Assembly: GCF_002872075.1 (NCBI RefSeq)
Contig: NZ_PGGU01000005.1
Span: 310,001-374,000 of the forward strand
DNA length: 64,000 nt
Reading direction: 5' to 3'
From: Microbacterium aurantiacum
GTDB lineage: Bacteria > Actinomycetota > Actinomycetes > Actinomycetales > Microbacteriaceae
Shown here: positions 49,784-61,538 of the stretch, one piece after another
How positions within the stretch are numbered: the first letter of the stretch is position 1
Layout of the letters: each line of letters starts with the position of its first letter
The notes under the pieces: model-generated
What the model was told of the DNA's origin: nothing
What the model saw: only the letters and a program-made list of their open reading frames with translations
Databases searched by the model: none
Made by a program: the position numbers and the translations under genes

Positions 49784-51232
49784 TCAGATGACGGCCTTGT
49801 AGATCGGGGCGGCGCCGCCGACGGCATCCCCGACCTTGTGCACGCGGATGTCGTTCGTGGAACCGACGATTCCGGGAGGGGAACCGGAGATCACGACGAC
49901 CTTGTCACCCGTCTCGGCGAGGCCGGTGGTGAGGAGGTAGGTGTCCACCTGGAGGTACATCAGGTCGGTGTGCTGGACCATGTCGACGAGCGTCGAGCGG
50001 ATGCCCCACGTCAGCGCCATGCGACGGCGGATCCCGGGCTCCGGAGTGAAAGCGAGCATCGGGATGCGTGAGCGCAGACGCGAGAGTCGGCGAGCGGAGT
50101 CGCCGGACTGGGTGAACACGCAGAGGAACTTCGCCTCGACGAACTCCGCGACCTCGAGGGCTGCGAGGGTGATCGCACCACCCTGCGTGCGCGGCTTGTT
50201 CGTGAGCGGCGCGATGCGCTCCAGGCCGTGCTCCTCGGTGGATTCGATGATCCGCGCCATCGTCTCCACGACGATGACCGGATACTCGCCGACGCTGGTC
50301 TCGCCGGACAGCATCACGGCGTCGGCGCCGTCGAGGACGGCGTTGGCGACATCCGAGGTCTCGGCGCGGGTCGGCACCGGGCTGTTGATCATCGACTCGA
50401 GCATCTGGGTGGCGACGATGACCGGCTTGGCCATGCGGCGGGCGAGTTCGACCGCGCGCTTCTGCACGATCGGCACCGCTTCCAGCGGCAGCTCGACGCC
50501 GAGGTCACCACGGGCTACCATGATGCCGTCGAACGCGTCGACGATCCCCTCGAGCGCGTCGACGGCCTGCGGCTTCTCGATCTTGGCGATGACCGGGACC
50601 TTGACGCCCTCTTCAGCCATGATCTCGTGCACCCGCTCGACGTCGCTGGCGTTGCGCACGAACGACAGCGCGATGAGGTCGGCGCCGATGCGCAGACCCC
50701 AGCGCAGGTCATCCTCGTCCTTCTCGCTCAGCGCAGGCACGTTCACGGCCACGCCGGGCAGGTTGATGCCCTTGTTGTTCGAGACGGCGCCGGCGACGAT
50801 GACCCGAGTCGTGACGGTGACGCCGTCGGTCTCGATGACCTCGACCTTGACCTTGCCGTCGTCGATGAGGAGGAAGTCGCCTGCGTTGACGTCCTGCGGA
50901 AGACCCTTGAACGTCGTTCCGCAGATGTCCTTGTTGCCGATGATGTCCTCGGTGGTGATCTTGAAGATGTCACCGACCTCGAGCTCGTAGGGGCCGGCCT
51001 CGAACTTGCCGAGGCGGATCTTGGGGCCCTGCAGGTCGACGAGGATCGCGACCGCACGGCCGGAGTCCTCGGCGGCGCGACGGACGTTCGCGTAGTTGTT
51101 CTCGTGCACGGAGTAGTCACCGTGGCTGAGGTTCAGGCGGGCGACATCCACACCGGCATCGATCAGAGCGCGCACGGTGTCGTAGGTGGATGTGGCAGGG
51201 CCCAGTGTGGCGACGATTTTCGCGCGTCTCAA
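49784..51232 (-). CDS. pyk: pyruvate kinase
   Basis: The 482-residue glycolytic enzyme makes pyruvate and ATP from phosphoenolpyruvate and ADP. It shows KIVATLGPATSTYDTV at the start, ARLNLSHGDYSVHENNYANV, LVDLQGPKIRLGKF, the active-site PVIAKIEKPQAVDALEGIVD, GIMVARGDLGVELPLEAVP (metal-binding Glu/Asp loop) and KPVIVATQMLESMI, with the C-terminal allosteric domain from about residue 350. The start is TTG 51232, preceded by GGAG at seven bases; no other start fits. It is the last gene before a terminator and follows gltD by about 55 bases. Confidence 0.96.
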   Translation of the reverse strand: MRRAKIVATLGPATSTYDTVRALIDAGVDVARLNLSHGDYSVHENNYANVRRAAEDSGRAVAILVDLQGPKIRLGKFEAGPYELEVGDIFKITTEDIIGNKDICGTTFKGLPQDVNAGDFLLIDDGKVKVEVIETDGVTVTTRVIVAGAVSNNKGINLPGVAVNVPALSEKDEDDLRWGLRIGADLIALSFVRNASDVERVHEIMAEEGVKVPVIAKIEKPQAVDALEGIVDAFDGIMVARGDLGVELPLEAVPIVQKRAVELARRMAKPVIVATQMLESMINSPVPTRAETSDVANAVLDGADAVMLSGETSVGEYPVIVVETMARIIESTEEHGLERIAPLTNKPRTQGGAITLAALEVAEFVEAKFLCVFTQSGDSARRLSRLRSRIPMLAFTPEPGIRRRMALTWGIRSTLVDMVQHTDLMYLQVDTYLLTTGLAETGDKVVVISGSPPGIVGSTNDIRVHKVGDAVGGAAPIYKAVI

Positions 51233-51287
51233 CAGATACTCCAGGGTAGAGGGGGATAGAAATCAGGCGACGGTGCCGCGGCTCAGC

Positions 51288-52754
51288 CTACGCGGGCTGA
51301 AGGCCCAGCGCGACATCATCCGGACGCACCGGCTCGGGGAGCACGGTGGAGCCCATCAGGTACCGGTCGACGTTCGCAGCCGCCGCACGACCCTCGGCGA
51401 TCGCCCAGACGATGAGCGACTGTCCGCGCCCGGCATCGCCGGCGACGAAGACGCCGGGGACGGTGGATTCGTAGGTCGAATCCCGCTGGAACGCACCACG
51501 GTCGGTCACCTGCGGACGGGTGTCCTCGGTGTAGCCGTCCTGCTCGGGGCCGGTGAATCCCATGGCGATCAGCACCAGGTCGGCGGGGATCTCCCGCTCG
51601 GTGCCGCTCTTGGGGATGCGACGGCCGTCGACGTACTCGGTCTCGGCGACCCGGAGAGCTCGAAGCTCGCCGACGTCGTTCGAGAGGAACTCGACGGTGG
51701 AGGCGAGGAAGACCCGCTCTCCGCCCTCCTCATGCGCGGACTGCATCTCGAACAGAGTCGGCATCATCGGCCACGGCTGGTGGTCGGGACGCTCTTCGCC
51801 CGGTTGCTTGCCGATCGCGAGGTTGGTGACGCTGAGCGCGCCCTGGCGGTGAGCGGTTCCGATGCAGTCGGCACCGGTGTCACCGCCGCCGATCACGATG
51901 ACGTGCTTGCCCTCGGCGGTGATCTGCTCCGGCACCTTGTCGCCGGCCACGGCGTGATTGGACTCGACCAGGTACTCCATCGCGAAATGCACGCCGGCGA
52001 GGTCGCGGCCGGGAATCGGGAGGTCGCGCGGCACCGTGGACCCTGTGGCGATCACCACTGCGTCGTAGCGCGCGCGGAGGTCGGCCCAGGAGATGTCCCT
52101 GCCGATCTCGACGCCCGCGCGGAACCGGGTGCCCTCCTCCTGCATCTGACGCAGGCGGGACTCCAGGTGGGTCTTCTCCATCTTGAAGTCCGGGATGCCG
52201 TAGCGGAGCAGTCCGCCGATGCGGTCATCGCGCTCGAAGACGGCGACGGTGTGACCGGCCCTCGTCAACTGCTGAGCGGCCGCGAGGCCAGCGGGACCGG
52301 AACCGACGACCGCGACGGTCTTACCGGTCAGGCGTGCCGGCGGCTGCGCGTCGACCCAGCCCTTCGCGAACGCCTCGTCGATGATCGACACCTCGACCTG
52401 CTTGATCGTGACCGCGGGCTGGTTGATCCCCAGCACGCAGGAGCTCTCGCACGGAGCGGGGCACAGCCGACCGGTGAACTCCGGGAAGTTGTTCGTGGCG
52501 TGCAGACGCTCGATGGCCGCGCGGCCCTCGCCACGCCAGGTGAGATCGTTCCACTCCGGGATGAGGTTCCCCAGCGGGCAGCCCGAGTGGCAGAACGGCA
52601 CACCGCAGTCCATGCAGCGGCCGGCCTGACGGCGCAGCACCGCCTGATCGCCGGCCTGGTAGACCTCTTTCCAGTCCATGATGCGCACGGGCACCGGACG
52701 GCGGGCGGGAAGCTCACGCTCGGTGACCTTCAGAAAACCTTTGGGATCAGCCAC
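51288..52754 (-). CDS. gltD: glutamate synthase small (beta) subunit
   Basis: The 488-residue FAD-dependent subunit passes electrons from NADPH to the large subunit. The N-terminal cysteine-rich region carries iron-sulphur ligands ([17 protein letters not shown], then [12 protein letters not shown]). FAD binding is at [22 protein letters not shown] binding at [17 protein letters not shown], and the late [20 protein letters not shown] is a typical FAD contact. Its ATG overlaps the end of gltB by eight bases, so the subunits are made together. The operon order gltB-gltD is standard. Confidence 0.96.
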   Translation of the reverse strand: MADPKGFLKVTERELPARRPVPVRIMDWKEVYQAGDQAVLRRQAGRCMDCGVPFCHSGCPLGNLIPEWNDLTWRGEGRAAIERLHATNNFPEFTGRLCPAPCESSCVLGINQPAVTIKQVEVSIIDEAFAKGWVDAQPPARLTGKTVAVVGSGPAGLAAAQQLTRAGHTVAVFERDDRIGGLLRYGIPDFKMEKTHLESRLRQMQEEGTRFRAGVEIGRDISWADLRARYDAVVIATGSTVPRDLPIPGRDLAGVHFAMEYLVESNHAVAGDKVPEQITAEGKHVIVIGGGDTGADCIGTAHRQGALSVTNLAIGKQPGEERPDHQPWPMMPTLFEMQSAHEEGGERVFLASTVEFLSNDVGELRALRVAETEYVDGRRIPKSGTEREIPADLVLIAMGFTGPEQDGYTEDTRPQVTDRGAFQRDSTYESTVPGVFVAGDAGRGQSLIVWAIAEGRAAAANVDRYLMGSTVLPEPVRPDDVALGLQPA

Positions 52755-55700
52755 CGGTCACCTCCAGGATGCGGTTCCACACGATGTCGCCGTCGGGGTC
52801 GATTCCCTCGGCGACTGCTTCCTCGCGCATGCTGCGCACGGCGGCGAAGTCACGCGGAAGCACCTTCACGAAGTCGGATGCGGCCGTCTCGAACCGCTCC
52901 AGGATGTCGGCCGCCAGGGGCGAGGCCGTGCGCTCGACGTGTTCGACGAGCAGACTGCGCAGCACCTCGAGATCCGCACGATCCAGCGGCTCGAGCAGCA
53001 GTTCGCCGCTGTCGAACGACTGCGCGTTGATCTTCTCGGTTCTCAGGGACTGGACGTAGGCCACTCCCCCGGACATGCCGGCGCCGAAGTTGCGACCGGT
53101 CGTGCCGAGGATCACCGCGAGACCGCCGGTCATGTACTCGAGAGCGTGGTCGCCGACGCCTTCGACGACCGCGGTCGCTCCGGAGTTGCGCACCAGGAAC
53201 CGCTCCCCGACGACGCCCGAGATGAACATCGTGCCTGAGGTCGCGCCATAGCCGATCACGTTGCCGGCGATCACGTTCTCGTGAGGTGCGATCTTCGAGC
53301 CGCGCGGCGGCCGGATGGTGATGTCACCACCGGACAGGCCCTTGCCGACATAGTCGTTCGCATCACCCTCGAGCCGGAGGATGATGCCCGGCGGCAGGAA
53401 GGCGCCGAGCGACTGGCCTGCCGTGCCGTGCAGGGTGATGTCGATGGTCTCGCGGGCGAGACCCGCTGCACCGTGCCGAGCGGTCACCTGGTGACCGAGC
53501 ATGGTTCCGACTGCGCGCTCCGTGTTGCTGATGGGCAGGTCGACCAGTACCGGGTCGCCGTTCAGCAGCGCATCCTTGGCCATGTCGATCAGAGCGACGT
53601 CGAAGTGCTTCTCGAGTTCGTGGTCCTGAGTGCGTCCGCTCCGGCGGGGCTCGCCCGCGGGGAACGCGGGGCCTTCGAGCACCGGGCTGAGGTCGAGGCC
53701 CTCGGCCTTCCAATGCTCGAGCGCACCGTTCACCTCGATGAGCTCGGTGCGGCCGACGATCTCGTCGAGCGAGCGGTAGCCGAGCTCCGAGAGCAGTTCC
53801 CGCACCTCCTCGGCGATGAACTCCATGAAGTTGACGACGAATTCCGGCTTGCCGGTGAATCGCTCCCGCAGAGCGGGGTTCTGCGTGGCGACGCCGACGG
53901 GGCACGTGTCGAGATGGCAGACGCGCATCATGATGCAGCCGCTGACCACCAGCGGCGCCGTCGCGAATCCGAACTCCTCGGCCCCGAGGAGGGCGCCGAT
54001 GATCACGTCTCGACCGGTCTTCAGCTGGCCGTCGACCTGCACGACCACACGATCGCGCATGCCGTTGAGCATCAGGGTCTGCTGCGTCTCGGCGAGTCCG
54101 AGTTCCCACGGCGTCCCGGCGTGCTTCAGCGAGTTCATCGGGCTCGCGCCCGTGCCGCCGTCGTGCCCGGAGACCAGGATGACATCGCTGAGCGCCTTCG
54201 CGACACCGGCCGACACCGCGCCGATGCCCGACTGGCTGACGAGCTTCGTGTGGATGCGGGCCTCGGGGTTCGCCCGCTTCAGATCGAAGATGAGCTGCTT
54301 GAGGTCCTCGATCGAGTAGATGTCGTGGTGGGGCGGCGGAGAGATCAGTCCGACGCCGGCAGTCGCGTGACGGGTGCGGGCCACCCACGGGTACACCTTG
54401 GTCGGCGGCAGCTGGCCGCCCTCGCCGGGCTTGGCGCCCTGAGCGAGCTTGATCTGGATGTCCTCGGCCTCGGTGAGGTACAGGCTGGTGACGCCGAACC
54501 GGCCGGAGGCCACCTGCTTGATCGCGCTGCGGCGCTCGGGGTCGACGAGGCGATCCGCATCCTCTCCGCCCTCGCCGGTGTTCGACTTGCCGCCGATCCG
54601 GTTCATCGCGATCGCGAGCGTCTCGTGCGCCTCCTGAGAGATCGAGCCGTAGCTCATCGCACCGGTGGAGAAGCGCTTGACGATATCGGAGACGGACTCG
54701 ACCTCGTCCAGGGGCACCGGTTTGCGCGTGCCGGTACGCAGCTTGAACAGCCCGCGGAGCGTCTTCAGCTCGGCGGCCTGGTCGTCGACGAGCTTCGTGT
54801 ACTCGCGGAAGATGTCGTAGCGACGGGTGCGCGTGGCGTGCTGCAGTTTGAACACCGTCTCCGGGTTGAACAGGTGCGGAGACCCGTCACGGCGCCACTG
54901 GTACTCGCCGCCCGTCCAGAGTCGCTCGTGAGCGCGAGCCGCCGCGTCTTCGGGGTAGGCGTAGTCGTGACGCGCCTGGTTCTCGGCGAAGACCTCTTCG
55001 ATGCCGATCCCGCCGAGCTTCGATTCGGTGCGCGTGAAGTACGCGTCGATGAACTCCTGGCTGAGGCCGACCGCCTCGAAGACCTGGGCGCCGGCGTACG
55101 AGGACACCGTCGAGATGCCCATCTTCGACATGATCTTCAGCACGCCCTTGCCGAGCGCGTAGATGAGGTTGCGCACGGCCTTCTCGGGTGTGATCCCCGT
55201 GATGTACCCGGTGCGCACGAGGTGCTCGACGGTCTCCATGGCGAGGTACGGGTTGACGGCAGATGCGCCGTAGCCGATCAACGTGGCCACGTGGTGCACC
55301 TCGCGGACGTCACCGGCCTCGACGATCAGGCCCACCTTCATCCGGTTCTCGCGGCGGATCAGGTGGTGGTGGACGGCCGACACCATGAGCAGCGACGGGA
55401 TCGGGACGAGGTCCTTGTTCGAGTCGCGGTCGGACAGGATGATGAACTCCGCGCCGTTCTCGATGGCCTCGTCGACCTCGGCGCACATCTCAGTGAGACG
55501 GTCCTGCAGCGTCTGGGGTCGGGCGTCGAAGTGGTACAGCCCCCGGATGGTCACGCTGGACCGGTCGGGAAGCGCCCTGTCGATGTGGCGGATCTTCGCC
55601 AGTTCGTCGTTGTCGATGACCGGGAAGTCGAGCGACACCGTACGAGTGTGCTCCGGACCCCAGGTCAGCAGGTTCGACTCCGGCCCGACGCCGAGCTTCA

Positions 55701-57327
55701 GGCTGGTCACTACTTCCTCGCGGATCGAGTCCAGCGGGGGGTTCGTCACCTGGGCGAACTGCTGGGTGAAGTAGTCGAAGAGCAGCCGCGGGCGCTTGCT
55801 GAGGACCGCGATCGGCGTGTCGGATCCCATGGCACCGAGCGGCTCGACGCCGTTCTGTCCCATCGGGGTGAGCAGGATGCGCACTTCCTCCTCGGTGTAG
55901 CCGAAGGTGCGCTGGCGGCGGGTGATCGACGCCGGCGGATGCACGATGTGCTCGCGCTCGGGAAGATCCGCGAGGCGCACGGCGCCCGCATCCAGCCACT
56001 CCTGCCAGGGGTGCATGGTCGCGAGATCACGCTTGAGCTCTTCGTCCTCGATGATGCGGCGCTGCGCGGTGTCGACGAGGAACATCTTGCCCGGCTGCAG
56101 ACGCCCGCGGCGCTTGATCCGCTCGGGCTCGAATGTGAGCACACCGGTCTCGGAGCCGATCACGATCAGCCCGTCGGTCGTCTCGGTCCAGCGGCCGGGA
56201 CGAAGTCCGTTGCGGTCGAGGGTCGCGCCCACGAGCGTTCCGTCGGTGAAGATGAGCGCGGCCGGGCCGTCCCAGGGCTCCATCTGGTTCGAGTGGTACT
56301 CGTAGAACGACCGGAGCTCCGGCGTGATGTCCGCCTGCTTCTCGTAGGCCTCCGGGACCATCATCATGATCGCGTGCGGCAGGCTGCGACCGGTGAGGGT
56401 GAGCAGCTCGAGCACCTCATCGAAGGATGCCGAGTCGCTGGCCCCGTCGGTGCAGATCGGCAGCAGCGGCGCCATGTCGCCGAGCAACTCGGACTCCAGC
56501 TGCGACTGGCGCGCGCGCATCCAGTTGCGGTTGCCGCCGACGGTGTTGATCTCGCCGTTGTGCGCGAGCATGCGCAGCGGCTGTGCGAGCGGCCACGACG
56601 GGAACGTGTTCGTGGAGTAGCGGGAGTGCACGACGGCGAGTTCCGAGGCGAACCGCTCGTCCTGCAGGTCAGGGTAGAACGGCTCGAGCTGGAGCGTGGT
56701 GACCATGCCCTTGTAGCCGAGGGTGCGGCTCGACAGCGAGACGAAGTAGGCGCCGAGTTCGTGACCGGCGCGCTTGCGCAGCCGATAGGCGACCCGGTCC
56801 AGGGCGATGCCGGTGAGAGGGACGTCTTCGACGGTCGCTCCCCCGGCGCTCACGAACAGCTGCTCGAAAGCCGGACGGGCTTCGTCTGCGAGCTTTCCGA
56901 GATGTTCGTTGACGGTCGGGACCTCGCGCCATCCGAGGACGCGCAGGCCCTCGGCCCTGGCGATCTTCTCGATGCCGGCCTTCTGCTGGCGGCGCTGCCC
57001 CGAATCACGGGGCAGGAACGCGAGGCCGACGGCGTACTCGCCGACAGGCGGAAGCTCGAACCCGGTCACCGCGCGCAGGAACTCGTCGGGCATCTGCGTG
57101 AGGATGCCGGCGCCGTCGCCGGTTCCGGCATCCGACCCGATCGCACCCCGGTGCTCGAGGTTGCGGAGCGCCTCGAGTGCCAGGGCGATGATGTCGTGCC
57201 CTGCCTCGCCACGCAGCGTGGCGACCATAGCCAGACCGCAGGCGTCCTTCTCGAACGCAGGGTTGTACATGCCCTGCTTGGCGGGGAAACCCATGCCGGG
57301 GGGCGTGCGGAGGTCGCTCGATTCCAT
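52747..57327 (-). CDS. gltB: glutamate synthase large (alpha) subunit
   Basis: The 1526-residue subunit converts glutamine and 2-oxoglutarate into two glutamates. A propeptide of about 29 residues ends before Cys30 ([15 protein letters not shown]), the glutaminase nucleophile. Residues about 30-430 are the GATase type 2 domain ([20 protein letters not shown], then [10 protein letters not shown]). A central domain and the FMN synthase barrel follow (about 830-1210), with [48 protein letters not shown] and the 3Fe-4S ligands in [15 protein letters not shown]. The C-terminal beta-helix has [20 protein letters not shown] precedes ATG 57327. Confidence 0.97.
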   Translation of the reverse strand: MESSDLRTPPGMGFPAKQGMYNPAFEKDACGLAMVATLRGEAGHDIIALALEALRNLEHRGAIGSDAGTGDGAGILTQMPDEFLRAVTGFELPPVGEYAVGLAFLPRDSGQRRQQKAGIEKIARAEGLRVLGWREVPTVNEHLGKLADEARPAFEQLFVSAGGATVEDVPLTGIALDRVAYRLRKRAGHELGAYFVSLSSRTLGYKGMVTTLQLEPFYPDLQDERFASELAVVHSRYSTNTFPSWPLAQPLRMLAHNGEINTVGGNRNWMRARQSQLESELLGDMAPLLPICTDGASDSASFDEVLELLTLTGRSLPHAIMMMVPEAYEKQADITPELRSFYEYHSNQMEPWDGPAALIFTDGTLVGATLDRNGLRPGRWTETTDGLIVIGSETGVLTFEPERIKRRGRLQPGKMFLVDTAQRRIIEDEELKRDLATMHPWQEWLDAGAVRLADLPEREHIVHPPASITRRQRTFGYTEEEVRILLTPMGQNGVEPLGAMGSDTPIAVLSKRPRLLFDYFTQQFAQVTNPPLDSIREEVVTSLKLGVGPESNLLTWGPEHTRTVSLDFPVIDNDELAKIRHIDRALPDRSSVTIRGLYHFDARPQTLQDRLTEMCAEVDEAIENGAEFIILSDRDSNKDLVPIPSLLMVSAVHHHLIRRENRMKVGLIVEAGDVREVHHVATLIGYGASAVNPYLAMETVEHLVRTGYITGITPEKAVRNLIYALGKGVLKIMSKMGISTVSSYAGAQVFEAVGLSQEFIDAYFTRTESKLGGIGIEEVFAENQARHDYAYPEDAAARAHERLWTGGEYQWRRDGSPHLFNPETVFKLQHATRTRRYDIFREYTKLVDDQAAELKTLRGLFKLRTGTRKPVPLDEVESVSDIVKRFSTGAMSYGSISQEAHETLAIAMNRIGGKSNTGEGGEDADRLVDPERRSAIKQVASGRFGVTSLYLTEAEDIQIKLAQGAKPGEGGQLPPTKVYPWVARTRHATAGVGLISPPPHHDIYSIEDLKQLIFDLKRANPEARIHTKLVSQSGIGAVSAGVAKALSDVILVSGHDGGTGASPMNSLKHAGTPWELGLAETQQTLMLNGMRDRVVVQVDGQLKTGRDVIIGALLGAEEFGFATAPLVVSGCIMMRVCHLDTCPVGVATQNPALRERFTGKPEFVVNFMEFIAEEVRELLSELGYRSLDEIVGRTELIEVNGALEHWKAEGLDLSPVLEGPAFPAGEPRRSGRTQDHELEKHFDVALIDMAKDALLNGDPVLVDLPISNTERAVGTMLGHQVTARHGAAGLARETIDITLHGTAGQSLGAFLPPGIILRLEGDANDYVGKGLSGGDITIRPPRGSKIAPHENVIAGNVIGYGATSGTMFISGVVGERFLVRNSGATAVVEGVGDHALEYMTGGLAVILGTTGRNFGAGMSGGVAYVQSLRTEKINAQSFDSGELLLEPLDRADLEVLRSLLVEHVERTASPLAADILERFETAASDFVKVLPRDFAAVRSMREEAVAEGIDPDGDIVWNRILEVTGG

Positions 57328-57406
57328 GCGGTACCGTCCTCAGATCTTCAAGTGACCCGGGGACGTCATTGGCCGGGCGATGCGATGGGTCCTCACGGAC
57401 TGGCGG

Positions 57407-58435
57407 CTATCGGGAGCCGTCCGCGTCCGTGGGAGCGGTGCTTGTGGCAGTGGCTCCTGCGGTGACTTCTTCGGCCGGAGGCTCACTCAGGTCCACGAAA
57501 TCGGAGGGATTGTTCTGCGATTCTACCTCAGCGTCGAGGTCTTTCCGGCCTCGGCCCGTCATGTACGGCGAGGGCTCGAGTCCAGGGTGACGGCGCGTCT
57601 GCACCGCGAGGATCGCGAGACCCACCACGATGCCGATGATCGCGGCCCACACGTTGCTGCGCAGACCCAGGATGATCTCGCTCGGATCGATCCGGATCGA
57701 CTCCCACACCACGCGGCCGGCGCTGTACCAGATCAGGTAGATCGCGAAGAGCTTGCCCCACTGGAACGAGGTCGCCTTGCGGCTGAGCCAGAGCAGCACG
57801 ATGACGCCGAGTCCGTTCCAGATCACCTCGTAGAGGAAGGTGGGGTGGAACAGGGTGCCCTCGGGGAGCCCCGGGGGGAAAGCCGGGTTCGTGGCTTCGA
57901 TCTCCAGGCCCCACGGAAGATCCGTCGGCAATCCGAACAGCTCGTGGTTGAACCAGTTGCCGAATCGCCCGAGCGCCTGTGCGAGCAGGATTCCGGGTGC
58001 CAGGGCGTCGGCGAATGTCCAGAAGCGGATGCCGGTCCAGCGGCATCCCAGGTACGCGCCGATGGCCCCGCCGATGAGAGCGCCGAAGATCGCGATGCCG
58101 CCCTCCCAGATCGCCCACACCGAGCCGGGCTCGAACGGGTTCCAGGTGTTGCTGCCCTCGCCGAAGTAGAAGTTCGGGTGGGTGAGCACGTGGAAGATCC
58201 GGGCGCCGATGATGCCCAGCGGCACCGCGAGGATCGAGATGTCGATCACGACCCACGGCTCCGCACCGCGCTTGGTGAGGCGGTGATTCGTCAGCAGCAC
58301 CGCGGCGATGATGCCGGTGATGATGCAGAGGGCGTAGAAGTGCACGCGGATCGGGCCCAGGTCGATGTAGGAGACCGGAGGGCTCGGAATGCTGGCGAGC
58401 ACGCCGTTGACGGTGCTGTGGAGCGCGAGGGACAT
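57407..58435 (-). CDS. lgt: prolipoprotein diacylglyceryl transferase Lgt
   Basis: The 342-residue membrane enzyme adds diacylglycerol to the lipobox Cys of prolipoproteins. It has seven hydrophobic helices with YIDLGPIRVHFYALCIITG at the start, the signature ALGRFGNWFNHELFGLPT with the conserved Arg and Asn, and HPTFLYEVIWNGLGVIVLL, then a basic boundary after the last helix. The C-terminal 65 residues are hydrophilic and acidic, an extension often seen in Actinobacteria. ATG 58435 was chosen because the protein then starts like the family. It sits between trpA and gltB, as in many relatives. Confidence 0.95.
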   Translation of the reverse strand: MSLALHSTVNGVLASIPSPPVSYIDLGPIRVHFYALCIITGIIAAVLLTNHRLTKRGAEPWVVIDISILAVPLGIIGARIFHVLTHPNFYFGEGSNTWNPFEPGSVWAIWEGGIAIFGALIGGAIGAYLGCRWTGIRFWTFADALAPGILLAQALGRFGNWFNHELFGLPTDLPWGLEIEATNPAFPPGLPEGTLFHPTFLYEVIWNGLGVIVLLWLSRKATSFQWGKLFAIYLIWYSAGRVVWESIRIDPSEIILGLRSNVWAAIIGIVVGLAILAVQTRRHPGLEPSPYMTGRGRKDLDAEVESQNNPSDFVDLSEPPAEEVTAGATATSTAPTDADGSR

Positions 58436-58445
58436 GATTGCGATT

Positions 58446-59249
58446 CTAGTTCTCGAGTGCGGGGCGTGCCGACGCGGTGCCGGCTGCCAGGGTACGGGTG
58501 ACCTCGGCGAGGGCGGGAACGCCCCCGTCTCGGAGGGCGCGGACGAGCGCAGTGCCGACGATCGCGCCGTCGGCGTACTCCCCCACGGCGGCGATCTGCT
58601 CGGCCGTGGAGATCCCGATTCCGACGCAGGCGCGACCGACGCCGTGCTCTCGGAGACGGGAGACAAGGGTGCGCGCGGCACGATCGAGGTCGGCGCGCTC
58701 ACCGGTGATGCCCATCGTCGAGACGGTGTACACGAAGCCGGTCGAGGACGCGACGACGAGGTCGAGACGGTCATCCGTCGATGTGGGAGCGGCGAGGAAG
58801 ACGCGGTCGAGACCGGTGCGTTCGCTGGCCGCGATCCAGTCGGCCGCCGACTCCGGGGTGATGTCCGGAGTGATGAGGCCGGCACCGCCCGCGGCGAGCA
58901 GGTCGTCGGCATAGCGGTCGACGCCGTACTGCAGAACCGGGTTCCAGTAGGTCATCACCACGACGGGGACGTCGGTCGCAGCGGTGATCTCCCGGAGCGC
59001 CGTGAAGAGATCCGCCGTCCGGTAGCCGGCGGCCAGAGCCGTCCTGGTGGCCTCCTGGATGATCGCGCCGTCCATCACCGGGTCGCTGTAGGGAGGTCCG
59101 AGCTCGATGATGTCGACGCCGTTCTCGGCGAGGGCGATGGCGGCCTGGATGCTGGTGTCGAGATCGGGGAAACCGACCGGCAGGTAGCCGATGAACGCCG
59201 TCCGCCCGGCGTCGTGCGCCTTCTGGATCGCCTGTTCCACGCGGCTCAT
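58446..59249 (-). CDS. trpA: tryptophan synthase alpha subunit
   Basis: The 267-residue subunit cleaves indole-3-glycerol phosphate to indole. It has [20 protein letters not shown], the catalytic region [20 protein letters not shown] with the Glu and Asp, [47 protein letters not shown] and [14 protein letters not shown], the barrel phosphate-binding turns. ATG 59249 overlaps the end of trpB by four bases. The enzyme works as a complex with TrpB from the neighbouring gene. Confidence 0.96.
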   Translation of the reverse strand: MSRVEQAIQKAHDAGRTAFIGYLPVGFPDLDTSIQAAIALAENGVDIIELGPPYSDPVMDGAIIQEATRTALAAGYRTADLFTALREITAATDVPVVVMTYWNPVLQYGVDRYADDLLAAGGAGLITPDITPESAADWIAASERTGLDRVFLAAPTSTDDRLDLVVASSTGFVYTVSTMGITGERADLDRAARTLVSRLREHGVGRACVGIGISTAEQIAAVGEYADGAIVGTALVRALRDGGVPALAEVTRTLAAGTASARPALEN

Positions 59250-60469
59250 GCGCTGCCCTCCCGCGCTTCGGCCGTGGAGTCGTAGAGGTCGAAGTAGCGC
59301 GCGGCGGTGTCCATGTCCTTGTCGCCGCGGCCCGAGAGGCATACGGCGATCACGGCATCCGGACCGAGCTCGCGTCCGAGACGCAGAGCACCCGCCAGGG
59401 CGTGCGCCGACTCGATCGCGGGGATGATGCCCTCGGTGCGGCTGAGCAGACGCAGCGCCTGCATGGCTTCGTCGTCAGTAGCCGGGATGTATGCGGCGCG
59501 TCCGATGTCGGCGAGCCACGAGTGCTCGGGTCCTACGCCGGGGTAATCGAGCCCCGCGGAGATCGAGTGCGATTCGATGGTCTGGCCGTCCTCATCCTGC
59601 AGCACGTACGTCCTGGCGCCGTGCAGCACACCAGGGCGACCGCGCTCGATCGATGCCGCGTGCTGGGCCGTGTCGATCCCGTCGCCTGCGGCCTCGACGC
59701 CGTAGAGCGCGACGCCCTCGTCGTCGAGGAACGCGTCGAACATGCCGATCGCGTTCGAGCCGCCCCCGACGCACGCGACGACCGCGTCGGGAAGCCGCCC
59801 GATCTCATCGAGGAGCTGCTGACGTGCCTCCTCACCGATGATCTTCTGGAAGTCGCGGACCATCGCGGGGAACGGATGCGGACCTGCAGCGGTGCCGAAG
59901 ATGTAGTTCGTCGTCTCCACAGACGCCACCCAGTCGCGATAGGCATCGTTGATCGCGTCCTTGAGGGTGCGCGAGCCCGTCGTGACCGGCACGACTTCGG
60001 CGCCCAGCAGCCGCATCCTGGCGACGTTGAGCGCCTGCCGCTCGGTGTCGACCTCGCCCATGTAGATGGTGCACTCCAGGCCGAACAGCGCCGCGGCGGT
60101 CGCCGTGGCGACTCCGTGCTGCCCGGCGCCGGTCTCGGCGATGACCCGCGTCTTGCCGAGCCTCTTGGTCAGCAGCGCCTGCCCGAGCACGTTGTTGATC
60201 TTGTGCGAGCCGGTGTGGTTGAGGTCTTCGCGCTTGAGGAAAACCCGCGCCCCTCCCGCGTGTGCGGCGAACCGCGGCACCTCGGTGAGCGCGGACGGGC
60301 GGCCCGCATAGGAGCTCAGGAGCGAGGCGAGCTCGGCCCGGAACGCCGGGTCGGCGACGGCTGCGGTGTATGCGGCGGCGAGCTCGTCGATCGCCGCGAT
60401 GAGGGACTCGGGCATGTAGCGCCCGCCGTATTCTCCGAAGAACGGTCCTTGCTGGTCGCGCAGGCTCAT
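59246..60469 (-). CDS. trpB: tryptophan synthase beta subunit
   Basis: The 407-residue PLP enzyme condenses indole with serine. It contains [20 protein letters not shown], the PLP lysine in [17 protein letters not shown], the catalytic Glu in [15 protein letters not shown], the Gly-rich phosphate cup [38 protein letters not shown] and the late [12 protein letters not shown] serine motif. The start overlaps the end of trpC by four bases and its stop overlaps trpA, so the three are translated in series. Confidence 0.97.
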   Translation of the reverse strand: MSLRDQQGPFFGEYGGRYMPESLIAAIDELAAAYTAAVADPAFRAELASLLSSYAGRPSALTEVPRFAAHAGGARVFLKREDLNHTGSHKINNVLGQALLTKRLGKTRVIAETGAGQHGVATATAAALFGLECTIYMGEVDTERQALNVARMRLLGAEVVPVTTGSRTLKDAINDAYRDWVASVETTNYIFGTAAGPHPFPAMVRDFQKIIGEEARQQLLDEIGRLPDAVVACVGGGSNAIGMFDAFLDDEGVALYGVEAAGDGIDTAQHAASIERGRPGVLHGARTYVLQDEDGQTIESHSISAGLDYPGVGPEHSWLADIGRAAYIPATDDEAMQALRLLSRTEGIIPAIESAHALAGALRLGRELGPDAVIAVCLSGRGDKDMDTAARYFDLYDSTAEAREGSA

Positions 60470-61245
60470 CCCTTCACCTCCAGGAAGCTCTTCAGTGTGG
60501 CGACCGGGTCGCCGGTGACGAGGGCTTCGCCGATCAGGACGACGTCGGCGCCGGCGGCGCGGTAGTGCGCGACGTCGTCGGGGGTCAGCACCGCGGACTC
60601 GGCGATCTTCACGGACGTGCTCGGGATGCGGTCGGCCAGCCGCCCGAAGAGATCACGGTCGAGCTGCAGGGTCTTCAGGTCGCGCGCGTTCACGCCGATG
60701 AGGCCCGCGCCCAGGTCGATCGCCTGTTCGAGCTCGTCGGCCGAATGGGTCTCGACGAGAGGCGTCATGCCCAGCTCTCCGATGAGGGCGTACAGGTCGC
60801 GGAGCACAGCGGGCTCGAGCCCGGCGACGATGAGCAGCACCAGGTCGGCGCCGGCGGCGCGGGCTTCGAACACCTGGTAGGGCGTCGCGATGAAGTCCTT
60901 GCGGAGCACCGGAACGGACACGCGGGCGGTGACCGCCTCGAGGTCGGCCAGGCTGCCGCCGAAGCGGCGCTCCTCGGTGAGGACGCTGATCGCGGAGGCG
61001 CCGCCGATCTCGTAGAGGGACGCCTGGTGGGCCGGGTCGGGGATCTCGGCGAGAGCCCCGCGCGACGGGCTGGCGCGTTTCACCTCGGCGATGACCTTGA
61101 CCTGCTCGGCTGGCGCGAGCGCCGCAAGGGCGTCTTTCGCGGACGGGCGTGCCAGAGCGGCCTTCTCGACCTCGGCGAAAGGCCGGGACAGAGCGCGACG
61201 CTCGGCGTCGGCGACAGCGCCGGCCGTCAGGTCGGCGAGGACCAC
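60466..61245 (-). CDS. trpC: indole-3-glycerol-phosphate synthase
   Basis: The 259-residue barrel enzyme closes the indole ring. It shows [20 protein letters not shown] with the catalytic Lys, [39 protein letters not shown] with the second Lys, [33 protein letters not shown] and [20 protein letters not shown] with [12 protein letters not shown] as phosphate loops. The start is GTG 61245, which overlaps by one base the stop of the HGxxPAAW gene. No phosphoribosylanthranilate isomerase is near; Actinobacteria use PriA for that step. Confidence 0.95.
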   Translation of the reverse strand: MVLADLTAGAVADAERRALSRPFAEVEKAALARPSAKDALAALAPAEQVKVIAEVKRASPSRGALAEIPDPAHQASLYEIGGASAISVLTEERRFGGSLADLEAVTARVSVPVLRKDFIATPYQVFEARAAGADLVLLIVAGLEPAVLRDLYALIGELGMTPLVETHSADELEQAIDLGAGLIGVNARDLKTLQLDRDLFGRLADRIPSTSVKIAESAVLTPDDVAHYRAAGADVVLIGEALVTGDPVATLKSFLEVKG

Positions 61246-61490
61246 TAGTGCGCCTTCGGCGAGTACTTGGGGCCCTTCACGCCGTAACCCGCCTTCGCGA
61301 GAATCCAGCCGACGATCGCACCGACCGGGACGATGGCGGCCCCCACCCAGATGAGCGCGACCCACACGGGGCTGAACTCGGCCAGGCAGTACGCGACGGT
61401 GCCGACCGTGAAGCCCACGAGCATGATCACGACAGCGGTCCAGGCCGCAGGCGAGTGTCCGTGGCCGGGGTCGGCGATCGGGTTGGTCAT
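61245..61490 (-). CDS. HGxxPAAW-family small membrane protein
   Basis: The 81-residue protein begins with the family motif [20 protein letters not shown] and has two hydrophobic helices, the second being [20 protein letters not shown], then a basic tail ([14 protein letters not shown]). It is a small actinobacterial family of unknown function often found inside the trp operon between the Trp-associated membrane protein and trpC. GGAGGAGAAC precedes ATG 61490. Its stop codon shares one base with the trpC start. Confidence 0.9.
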   Translation of the reverse strand: MTNPIADPGHGHSPAAWTAVVIMLVGFTVGTVAYCLAEFSPVWVALIWVGAAIVPVGAIVGWILAKAGYGVKGPKYSPKAH

Positions 61491-61538
61491 GTTCTCCTCC
61501 GGGGGACGACGTGCGGGGGTCGGCTCAGTCTATCGGGG

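Noticed and set aside
51186..53030. Open frame of 614 codons on the plus strand
   Set aside because: Antisense to gltD; no recognisable protein.
57328..57406. Possible attenuator or riboswitch between lgt and gltB
   Set aside because: The gap is only 79 bases, with no long paired structure or known riboswitch core.
53281..57465. Very long open frame of 1394 codons on the plus strand
   Set aside because: It lies antisense to gltB. Its protein is a shadow of the third-position GC bias, with no motif, while gltB shows every expected domain.
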